Below, piece after piece: positions 51,001 to 63,000 of a DNA stretch of 64,000 bases. Origin of the DNA: Acanthaster planci (taxonomy: Eukaryota > Echinodermata > Asteroidea > Valvatida > Acanthasteridae). Within the stretch, counting starts at the first letter, position 1, and every line of letters starts with the position of its first letter. A program made the translations under genes and the position numbers. Below the pieces are notes generated by a model. The model searched no databases. It was not told the DNA's origin and was given only the letters and a program-made list of their open reading frames with translations. The stretch lies in the NCBI RefSeq assembly GCF_001949145.1, contig NW_019091355.1:3534476-3598475 (forward strand). The letters are read 5' to 3'.

Positions 51001-54000
51001 GAATATGCACACTTCAAAGTCCCTTGACTCTTGTATACAAATCTCTTCCATGGTTGGTAGAATTTTCATTGGGCAGATGCAAACTTGAATATTGTAGATT
51101 GGCCATACTGTGTCGGCAGTTCAGTGTCCGAGGATATGTATATAAGTGGCCGGGCCAGGACAGTTCATGATTTGAACCTGCATGTTAAATGTCCTGTCTT
51201 TGTGTTTCACTCGGTGTTATGTAAACTCGAGAGAATGATGCAGAAACCGATTAAGTGCTTCAATTTCTCCATGAAATTTAAACTACTTTAAGGAAATGGG
51301 ATTTCTTGACTTGAATCAATAATCTGTGATTTGTTGTTTTTGTTTGTTCGTATAAATTGTATAAAATAAATTGTATAAATTTGTAAAATTGTTAAATTAC
51401 ATGGCCCCCTCGTACTTTGTTGTCTCACTGCAGCTTGATAAGCTGGTACATCCGTACAGCCCTGGGGATGAGGTTGATGCTGACCTTAACAGCAGTAACC
51501 CCCTCAATGGGAGTGGTTCCTTTGTGCAGAATGGGGGGCCACTGGAACATAACAGGAATTCAGGTAAGCTAAAAAAAGACAAAACAATTCCTCTGTGGTC
51601 TACAATTTTCATTTTTCTACAGGTCTTATAGAAAACGAAATGTTTTGATACCCTTGGACTGTTTAGCTTACAAGATAATGTGAATCTAAAATTTACTGGA
51701 GGCAAAATGAATACGGGCAATTCACAGTAGAGTGTGCCACCAGGAGTTTACTGCAGACAGGCCAATTTTCAAGTTTATGGTGGACACGGTGCCATGATTG
51801 AGCGCAATTTAGTATGTAACTTGAAGATATTTGATTGAGTGTTCCCTGCACCATACGAAACCGTCATTTTGACCACCCTAGCACCCATTTGTAATAAGCA
51901 ATTTCGAAGTTTCAACTAAGATAAACAAATCAAAAAATGTAAGTTTCCCGCAATTAACGAACGAGTCTCTGTAGACTATTTTTCCCATGATGCACTACAA
52001 AAAGGCCTCTCAATGACAACCTCTTAGTGGCACACGGCATGTGGAATTGTCCGTATTGCAAAAGGGAAGACTTGCCACAGTCACACTGAGGAATTTTTTT
52101 GGGGACTGATTCTGGTTTCTGATTCTTGGTGTTCAGTCAGACTTGGTGGTGTTTTACTAACCAACTCAACGTTTGTTTTTCTGTTTTCTCGTTTATTTTG
52201 GGTGTGTTCTAACCGATCACCGTTACCCTCTGCTCCTCTTGGCACCCTGTCGTCTCTCAGACTCTTTCTTCGCTCTGCCGTATCTCACCCATCAAGATGT
52301 GCAACCCTTCTATCAAAATCTTCCTCCCCCCTACCACTTCCAAGATTTCCGGCCCTGTGCCTGCAGCTCCCTGGCCTACTCTCCGTGTAAGTCTGGCCTC
52401 TGTAGCTGGGCCGTCTGAACCTGTTCCTCACTGTTGAGGGTTCCAGTGTGGCTTAGGACAGAGAGCAGGGGATGGGCTGAAGTTTGCATTTCTGCATCCA
52501 GGGTGGGAGTCTTACAACTTCTGCAACTCGCATTCCATCCCGAACATTCGTTCAGTGAAATGCACTGGATGGGAACTTAAATACAGCTTGTTGCACAGTG
52601 ATAAGAAAAATGTGTGTCTAACCAGCACCATATTAATATTCCCACATCAAAACGTCTGTTTTTCTTAGCCCTGCACGAGGTGTCGTTTTCATATTGGAGA
52701 GAAGTACATGTAATTTGACGATTTGCCGTCACTTGTCCAAAAACAGCAAACTCTGTATGGACTCATTGAAATCAGGTAACAAAGTTGGTGCAAAATTGGC
52801 TGCGAATTGATGAAATTGGCCTGAAATGGAAATTAGCTGGTAAACAAGAAAATTGCTGATTTTTTGAAAATCTGCAAAGAATAATTTCTTTTGTGAAAAT
52901 TTTTGTTTCCTGTAATCTTTGACTCAGATTCTAATTTGAGTCAGGTAAATTCAAGTCTGGTGATCACTGGGCCCTGCTGCTACTGTGGCTTGCTGATGAT
53001 TATTGATTTCTTGGTTGGCAAGGAATGCTGTTCTAGTGCAGTATTTTTAATGACATTACTTGACAAATTGAACAAGGGAAAATGATGAAGGCTAGGCAGT
53101 AATTAAACAGATATTTCATATTGTAAGATCACTGATGTGCTGTTTTGTTTTAGGGCGTTTGAGTCCTAGCAAGAGGCCTAATTATCATCATAACTTTAAC
53201 AACAATGCTACATCGAACAAGCGGCCCCGCTCAGCAAAAGACAGTCGCCATTACCTCCACGAACTCCCGGATAGCAGTCATCACAGCCGCGCACACTCCA
53301 CGCATCGTCCATCCAATATCAGCACAAGCACGATGGACTCCCGAGAGAGCGACGAGGAGGCCGGGGGCATGCGGGACTCCCTGCTGCCACACCACCGGAC
53401 TCACCGGACGACGGGCGTGGACGAGACTGGCCGGTCCTACCACCTATCGGACATCCCAACACTGTCATCCGGTGACAGGTCGAGAGAGCGATCTCGGGAC
53501 GGGTCACGAGGGAGGTCGCTCTCGAGGTCGAGGGAAGGGTCACGGGGGAGATCCGGAGAAAGGTCAAGAGAGCGATCCGCGGACAGATTCAGCCGGAAAT
53601 CACACTCACCAAGCTCTCAGGCCAACGCGGTGTACGACAGACTCTACGAGAGGCGGGAGCGTTTGCGCCTGCTGAGGGAGCAGCTGGGCATCAGGCACCG
53701 TGACCTGGACATCAGGAGACCACTACTTGGATACCACAGTGACGGAGGAACGATGAGCGATGATGGCAGTGAGGTGGAAGGAGGTCAGGAGCCAAAGGTC
53801 AGAGCTAGATCACTTAAGTCGTTGACCTCAATGGAGTCCGCCCAGGAGGGTAAGTATTTCATTTTCAAGTTCAATGTAAGTCTGAGGCAGACAGGATGTT
53901 TCTGTTTATTGTGTTTCAAAATTTGACTGAATGAAGCCACTCCCTTCCAACTTAGTCTTAAAGCAAAATTCACAAGACAAACTGTAAATTCCCATGGTAA

Positions 54001-57000
54001 AGAGCCTACTTCAACACATTAAAGAAACCAACATTTCCTTGTAATTTGCTGCACACAGTAAATAAATTCAAAAGGTATCACTTGTGAATTACAATTTAGC
54101 CTCAGAGTACTTTTTTAGACTATATTCTGAGCTTGACCACAAAATGGTAATAAATGTACTTGAGTGTTCTTAGATGCATCTTAAACATGAACAGAGCAAG
54201 AAGTCAATAGGATTTTTTTTTTTTTGATAAATTTGTATTACATTTTGAAATAGGGAGTTTCTACCCTGACCAACACCAGTATGGGTCATCAGATTCTCTG
54301 TCCACCGAACGCGGCCGGTCACTCAACCGCCGGGCTCAGGTCCAGGGGACGGAGCGCAGCGTGCCGGACCATTCCTCCCGACCCTTACCCAAGGCTACCT
54401 CATTGCGCCGTGCGGAGAGCGCCCCCAGGCAACAAATGGGTAGAGTCTCCGAGAGGGTACCAGTGAACGGTCTGGCATCACCCGCAGGAAATGGTACAAG
54501 GGAACCTCCAGCTGGAAAAAAGAAACTCAAGGTAGGACCCGTTTCAAACGTTAAAGCTTGGTTTTCCCTGGTTGTGGAAACCTGGGAATGTCGTGTAATA
54601 TTTTGAAAATCATTATCCAGTCTTGGAACTCACTGGAATTTCTAACAGTCCCAAAAGTCATGGGAAAAGTCTTGGAATTTAATTGTGAGAACCAATTTTG
54701 ATTACATTGTAAACTTCACGTTTTAACTTAAATCTTTTATAGCTGACCAAAAATTGACAAATTTCACTGACACAGGCTTTTTGATTTTGAATTTTTACCT
54801 CTCGAGGTCACCGTTAGGAACGCAATAAAACACCAAACAAATTTTCCTTGGACCGTTTGTTAGTGCATGTTTGAAAGGGCTACTTGTCTCCCTGTTCATT
54901 ATTTTATGCTGTTGTGCTGACGTGACTCTGCATTCTGTTTTTCACTCTTCTTTGTTTGGACAGAAATTTTTTGGACCTGAGTTTGTGGTGATGAGTAGTA
55001 CTGCCAATGAATCCTTGGACATGTCCCCGTCTATATTGGTGAGTACAGTTCGCTCTCGTGCTTAACTTAACATGCCATGCGTAGTGTATATCAGAGGTGC
55101 GGTTTCTTAGGATTTCAGGATTTTTACCCTGAATCGTGGATTTTTGACGGTTTCATAATCAGTCATATCTTGCTAAAAGCCAGAACGAAAAATAAACAGA
55201 AACCAAATGTGGGTTTCATGTAATCACAGTCATTTGGGAACTCATGCCTTTATAATCATTAAAAACTGACAAATCACAGCGTTTCATCGGTGTCATTGTT
55301 AGAACTAGCCCCAGGTCTGGACAATTTCAGTCACCCAATCTCACCTCTAGTACAGAGAGAGTAAAATCAAAAGTTTGAAAATATGCCTGTGGCATGGTGT
55401 AATTGAAAAAAATGAGAATACATGTGGCCAGGCATCATTGGCCAGTATAAATCAGAGATGTAATTCTCTTAAGTATCTGGTAGCCCTTTAAAGACCAACC
55501 GAACAGGCCAACTAGTAAGTTATTAGCAACACTAATTTCAATTCAGGTTTTTATTTACAATTGCCCCTGAAATGTTTAATAATTCACTTGAACTTGTGCT
55601 TTTCTTGTTCAGTGCAAAGCCGGTAAAATTCCCCCGGACCGCAAGAAGGTCACCGTGGTGCTCCTGAACGGCCGCCGTCTTGACCTCATGTGTGACCTCG
55701 GGACCAAAGGTCAGGAAATGTTTGACATAGTGACCTCCCACATGGGTCTGAGCGAGAAGGTGTATTTTGGGCTGGCTTACATCAGAGGTATGGCACAGTT
55801 TTTTTTTTTCACAAACAATCTCGTTCATTATATTTTTCCAGCGTGGACTATGTTAACGTGGAATAAACTTGACTGTCACGTTGTAAGGCAAAGTTGACCG
55901 TAAAGTGTCAAACTGCATGGGAAACGCATGTCTTCTCACATATTTTGCAAAAAAGTGTCAAGATTTACATGCAAGAATGAAATTAGAATTGAAATAAAAC
56001 TCTCGTTTATGAAGTAATTTCAATGCAACTTTTTTGCAAAAATGGGTTTTGCCATTTAATGAAATGTTCCAACTTTTTCAAGTTAAGCTCCATTGCAACA
56101 TGATACCTCAGCCACAATAAAAGTGGGAGGTTCATGGTCCCAATTTTACCATAGCCCTGGGTCTCGTTCTGTTTGTTCACTGGTGCACGAACCTAACATT
56201 CAAAGCTATTTTTACTGGTTTTTGTAAACTTTTCAGATGGGGAGTACTTCTTTCTAGACTCTGACGAGAAGCTGTTTAAAGTCGGCCCGGAATCCTGGAA
56301 GGAAGAGGTCAAAAAGGGGTCAAAGAAGGTCATTGCCACAGACAAGTTTACGCTTTTTTTCCGAATCAAGTTCTACCTGGAGAACACGGCTCTGTTGAAG
56401 TGAGTAGAAAATCCCCCCCCCCGAATTTCAGTGGTAGTCTGCCACCGTGCACCGGTTGCTCACATTATCCTCTAGACATGTGCACGTTCAAAGTAGTTGT
56501 TTGCATTCCTGGTGTCAACCATCTAGGAAGATTTTGATTAATGTGTAAATATGGAAACCTCCAGTCCAAAGTGTGATAAAAAATACAGGATTTGTAACAA
56601 AATTGAAAAATTGATAAATTATAGTGGCTGAAAATATCGTCTTGTACAAATATGCAATGCTGTGTGTACATGAGTCATGTAGTGGTTTCATTTGATGGGC
56701 ATCATCTTTGCACAGGGACCAACTCACCCGCCACCAGTACTATTTGCAGCTGCGGAGGGATATCCTTGAAGAGAGGACGCGATGCGACGAGCGGGCCGCC
56801 CTGCAGCTGGCCTCCCTGGCGCTGCAGGCCGAGATGGGCGATTACCAGCCAGAGACCATGGGCCGGAACTACTTTCTGCCGGAGCACTACGTCCCCTCGG
56901 GGATCATCGATACGTTGGGTGTGCCGCGGATCAGGCAGAACCTGCCGCCGATGCACGGCGCTCACTCCAGCATGGGGGAGCTACAAGCCGAGATGGAGTT

Positions 57001-60000
57001 TTTGATGGTACGTCATTTTGAGGCACAATTGAAAGTAGTTTCTCGGCTGTGAAGCTTTTTTTCTAGGATGAGTTGAACTTCTCCTTTTTGAATTCTTATT
57101 TTGGCCATTACTTATTGAAAAGCACTGCAAAGTCTTGTGCAACTGACAGGTTGGTGATGTTGTATTCAAGTCCATCATAAGTCCCTTCACCAGTCCAGCC
57201 ACAAGTCCCTTCACAAGGCCAGTCATAATTAACAGGGTGAACTATGACAGTGCTTTTGTCACAGTTCATTTGAATAACTTGTGAAGTGGCTTAAGACAGA
57301 ATGACTTGTGATGGGCATACAGGGACTTGTGATGGACTCGGACATAACACTGCAGGTAACTTGGTACGCTCAATTGCAAATCTTGGCAAGGCGGTTATGC
57401 TTTTGTCGACCATAAATTTGAAAAAAAATTCTCTCTTGGTGGCGCACTTTACATTGTGAATCACCCCATTGTTTTTTTTGTTTTTTTTCTCCCTACCAAA
57501 GGAAGCGAGGAAACTTCAGGAGTATGGCATCCACTTCCACAGGGCCTCCCGCAGCAAGAAGGACCCGAGCGCCTCCATCTGGCTGGGCATCTGCACCCGG
57601 GGCGTCATTGTGTACGAGAAGCGGGGCAGCGTGCGCCAGCAGATCCACGCCCACCCATGGCACCTGACCAAGAAGATTGCGTTCAATGTGAGACACCCAT
57701 TTAGAAAAACCAGACGCCAACTTTATAGCCCTCGAAAGCCCTTTCACTTCCCATCGTATTCTAACTATAAATTGGAAATTACAGGAACTTTGTTTTTTTC
57801 CCCTTCCAGTCCGGAATATTTGCCCAAACCGTGTAGTACTTCTTTGTCAAAACTGCCTCAAAAATGTCACTAATTTTTGCATTTTCCACACCTCTGAATG
57901 ATACATTTTTCCTACTTTTTCTAAACTGCATCATACACTTTGCTTATTGTAGCGTCAAAACCTCGTAGCATCATGTCTGAAAATGGGATTTTTTTTTCCG
58001 GATTAGAGAAAGAAGTTCACCGTTGAGGCAAATGATGGGACCAGCAGTAAATATATTCATTACACAGAGAACTACAAGAAGTAAGTGGCTCTAAATTGTT
58101 TGTTCTTTCCGCTAAGACTGTATGTCCACTCCCGGACCGTGATATCTTGCCATCACAATTCTGAACAAATCATGCATGAGATTCTTCAAGCTCAGATCAC
58201 AATATGAGCTATGTTCTTTCCCAATTTGTCTGGATGAGCTTAAGATATAAAGTTAACCACTTCTGCAGCCTCAAACAAAGAAAGAGGGCCTGATCGAGGG
58301 GGCTTTGGTAAGCCCATCCTGGCCAGCTTTGTTCTTGGACTTCAAGAAGCTTCAGTATATATCACCCTTACATTGCAAAGTAACATAAATTTTAATAAGT
58401 CTACCTAGGACAGGTATGGGCCTCCGAAAATAATGGAAAAATTAACTGTAAAGGCAACTGGATTGGTAATTTCTGTGTTCTTGTTTGTGTCAACAGAGGG
58501 CGCTACATGCTTCAGCTGTGTCAGTCCCAGCACAAATTTCAGATGGCGATGCGTCTCAAGGCGAACACTTCACGCAAGTTTGGACAAGGTGAGGTTCCTC
58601 CCTTTGGCAAAAAGAAATTGTTAAGCACCCAGCCTGATGGACATTCAGACTTGGATCATTGATCTTGTGGATTGACCATTGGCTGTCAACAGTGAAGTCC
58701 TGTCATCCATATTACCAGTTTGTGAATAAAGAACTATGGGAAAGATTTAGACTGGTTTCCTCTGCATATTCCAATAGAGCAATTGGGAACCAGCATGTAG
58801 ATTCACTTGTTTATTTTAATGGGACCTTTCAGATTTTCCTGTGGAGGCAGAATCTTTCACCGACTCACTCCGATTCTCGGCTTACAATGACTACCAAGAA
58901 GGGCTGGATTTCTCAGATGATGATGAAAATGGCAGTATCCAAAACTCCATCCCAGAAAGTCTCTTCCTTCAAGGGCAAGAGGATGTCAGTGGCCCCTCTA
59001 CATATCCGGGCAACAGCGGTGGCCAAAACGGCCAACGACATGTGTCGGATTATGAAGAAATTGCGATGGGCAAACGAAGCCGCTCTTCCCCTTCACCGGA
59101 CAGGCGTTGGGAACGAGACCCGCCAGTCTATCAGAACTTACCGGCATATCCCAGTCAGTCAAAAGACTGGGAAGAAGGGCGAGGAGAAGGCAGAGGGCGT
59201 GAGGGGTCGCCGAGCCGGGCAGTGCTGCCTGACGGCCGCCGGAACGAGAAGAACCGCAGGCACCGCGCCAGGGACTACCACAGTAAGGAGACGCTGCCCT
59301 ACGACGAGCTGAACGTCGAGAGGTCAGCCAGCAAGGCATCCCAAGGGAGGCGGAGTAGCCGGCTAGAACGCCAGAACCAACACCTGAGCTTCCACAGCGG
59401 AAGCTCCAATGACACCCAGGGAGAAAACGGCCTGCCATCAAGCCTGCGTTCACCAAATGGGGCTCAAATGGCTCACCGAGCCCGGGCTCGTACACCGGAC
59501 CCCAAAGCATTGACGCCCGAGTCCGACCGCCCATCCTATGAAGATGAGCATCCTTATGCTACCGTGGCAGATATGAAGATCCAAGGAGAGCACCATTCTC
59601 TAGATGATGAGGATGGACGTGAGATTCTTGGCTTGGATGAAGTGGACGTGCCCCATGTCATTGGTAAGTGCAGTTTTAATACTTTCCTCTCCTGCCTTTC
59701 TGTCGCAGTGTCATAGTCGAGTCCATCACAAGTCGTCCAGACTTAAGCCAAGTCCCAAGCCATTCAAATGAACTGTCTCGTAAGCATTCCTTTGTCATCG
59801 TTGACCCTGCTTCTCATGCTTGGTCTTGAGAAAGAACTTGTGACTGAACTTGTGAAGGAACCTTTGATGGGCTCGACTGCAGGTATAACTCTGGTTTGTC
59901 ATCAGTGAGGGGTTCATCTGCATGGTGCAGATCGGCAATGTTAGCTTTGCTCTACCCATTGAGTATCATGCATTCCTCCGCAGATGCCAGCATACGGACC

Positions 60001-63000
60001 CACGAGCGCACTCGTCCTGACACCCTGGACAACCACACGGAAGTGATCAGCGAGACGTTGCAGGAACGGCTCAATGACCTGTCACCCCCAGAGCAGCCCG
60101 AGAGAGATATCACCATCATCACTCTTAAGAAGGACCCCAAGCAGGGCCTGGGTGAGTTACTCGTAGGAACCAATCCTAGCCCTCCCACATCCTACAAAAT
60201 CCATTAGGAACTTGGGCAGGATTCTGTAGGATTGAGGAACGTGGGACCCATCCACTTTTGAGGCTCTAAAGACAATTTAAAGTAAAATTACAATGGTAAA
60301 TTTCTGGAGCATTAAGGAAGGTTCCAGATAACCAACTTTTCCTCAGATCAGGTGATTTCTTTGTATTATCTACGGAACCCATGTATTCCATTATAGTTTG
60401 AAAAACACTGCACTGTCCAGCGCATTTTTAATTTCCTAATTTTTTCCGAGTTCAGTTGCATTTCTGAAGTTTTTTGCAAAAATGTTTCAGTTTGGGTTAA
60501 TGCGAAACTACAAGTACACAACAGATAGAAACTAAGATGCTTTCACATCTCTAGAAAGTCTGGTTTTTTTAGGTCAAATTGTAAAAAAAAAAGAGAAAGG
60601 AAAAATATTACTGTGTCATGTTTTTACTGTGCCACTTTCCCAGGTGTGACCATTGTCGGGGGTGAGAATTCCCGCAGCCTCGACCTGGGGGTCTTCATCC
60701 AGTCGGTCATTCCCGGTGGACCAGCAGACCGGGACGGCCGGCTTCATCCTGGGGACCGCATTATCTCCATCAATGGCCAGAGCCTGGAGGGGATCGGTCA
60801 CCGTGTGGCAGTGGACATCCTGACCAATGCACCGGCCACGGTGCAGCTGATCGTGTCACAGCCAAGATCTTCAAGTCCCGGTATGAGCAAGAGGAGAAAA
60901 GTTTGAAGCCACTGAATGACCCTTGACCCTTGCAGAAAATCTCACACTTTGTTCATTACTTTGGAAGGGCCTGTTCCCATTAGTAATTAGCCAAATTTCT
61001 TAAGGGAGCTTGAATTATTTCCAACCAGAGCATTCCGATTTTAATAGGAACTTTCCAATTTGCTAGTAAGATTTCCGAGTTTCTCTCAAATTGAATGCGC
61101 AGTGGAAGGGCTTTTATTTGGTGGTCCTTGAACAATCAAGGCGGTCAGTCCCAGTTTGAAGTAATAGTTGCCAATCTGCATAGTCCCAAATCTATCAAAA
61201 CCCTGCAAGTTCATTGTTGTGGTTGGTTGAGTTTAGGCATGTACTGCTCACTAAGAAATATATTTGTATTGGTAAAAAAATTCTTAAAACTTAAAAAATT
61301 GCCTTAAACTGGTACATAGCAGATGTAGAAAGGCTCTCTCTTAAATTTGCCTCCTTGAAAAAATCTTTATTCTTAACCACTTCCTGCCAGGGCAGTTATC
61401 ACTGTTGATGATGCTGGGGCGGGATATTTATCATTTTTTTCTGTTTTCAAAATTCTTTAAAAATTCCTATCTTCATTTACTGGACACTTACAAACACATG
61501 GAGCTGTCTGGCGCCCACTCTAGCCTGATAGACAAAATCTATTGACACCTGAGTATTTCAGCCAGGCCTGCAGTCTTGTAAAAAGAGCCGAGATTGTGCG
61601 GTGTTATATAACTTTCTTTTGTTCACGAACCTGGCTCAGTGTGCTGCTGACTTCTTTTCAATAGGGGCCAGATTAGCATGCAGCGTGTGCTGTGTGGCTC
61701 ATCGCTGCGGTGGTAGAGCACTTTTGTCCCCGGTGGTGATCCGCTCGCTCTAAGTGTCCCAAACCGTGGTATACTGTTTCAAAACAAGGCTGGATTATAT
61801 CCACTTTTGAGAGTGAAAAAATGTTGCAAATTCCCAGCAGCCTGGTCTGTTGTTCCGAGTACGGTCTTTTGTTACAAGGCCCAGCTCCTTTGTCCGATTT
61901 CGGACAGCCTGGCTATGCGTACAAACCCAAGGAGTCCAGTACCAGAAACCCTGGGACCGAGTGGTTAACATACAGACATATCTCAAAGATCACCTCGTGT
62001 AAAAATCAACAGCTTTTTGTTTCATGTTTCATCATGTTTGTAAAGATTTTGCTTTGCTGTGGTTGTCATTTGACACAGTATGACCGAAATCAACAAGCAA
62101 AGTTACAGTATTTATGAGTCTTCAGTTTTTATTTCCAAGGATTCCATACCAGAAATTTGTTTGCTGTATTTCTGTCTGATTGGTTGTTTAAAGGTTTATG
62201 ATTAAACTATATCTGTGTTTTTTGTCTAAAATTTTATAGATTCGAAACATCGACTTCAAGTGCCTATGGATGTTGATGAGGTCGTCATGCCAACACAGAC
62301 TGCCCAATCACAGGCCCAGCTGCAGCTTCCGCCCAGTAGCAATGGCCAGCCTGACACCCCACGTACCCAGAAACGGAAGCACACTCCCCCGCAGAAGCCT
62401 CAGCGCCGGCCTCAGAGCTTTGGCTCCAACTACAGCCTGGCACTCTCAGATGCCAGCCATGCCAGCGAAGGCAGTGTTTCATCAAAGACCACGCCCAAGG
62501 CTGGCCGCGCCAACATGGTGATGATGGCCGAAAGTGCTCGACCACCCGTGCCGCCAGCGGCAGAGCAGAACACCCACAGTGGTCAAATGAAACCAGTTGC
62601 TATAGAAGGTCAGAGATCACCAGACAAAGGTCAGAGGTTGCCAAGTCAGGGAAAGGGGTCACCAGCGGACCAAAGCGATATCCACTTCAGCTCGGATGAC
62701 GAGGACGTCCCAACGCCCAGAGATTCCGACCTGGATGACCTGTTCCCAGACGATCACAAGACCTTAGCAAAGCCCAGTCTGCTCGGCCATGGCTCACTGT
62801 CTGCCTCAGCCAACTCTCCGCTGAGCGACTTCTTCACCTCCCCTGCCGAGGCGCTGGACTCGGCCGTGGACAACACCGATGCCACGACCAAGACGGAGGC
62901 CGAGGAGGACCACGAGGAAGGGGTTCTGGACGGTCGGGAGGAGCTGAAGCCAGGCGACGTCTACAGGGTGCAGCTGAAGAAAGCCAACAGTAGCTTGGGA

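Noticed and set aside
53205-53675. 156-codon plus-strand frame
   Set aside because: Out-of-frame shadow of the Arg/Ser-rich PTPN13 exon; the phase set by the flanking exons selects the other frame.
58659-59312. 217-codon plus-strand frame
   Set aside because: It starts in the intron and runs out of frame through exon 16; the acceptor at 58832 and phase from exon 15 support the other frame.
58998-59534. 178-codon minus-strand frame
   Set aside because: Antisense shadow of PTPN13 exon 16, caused by high GC and Arg/Ser codon use.
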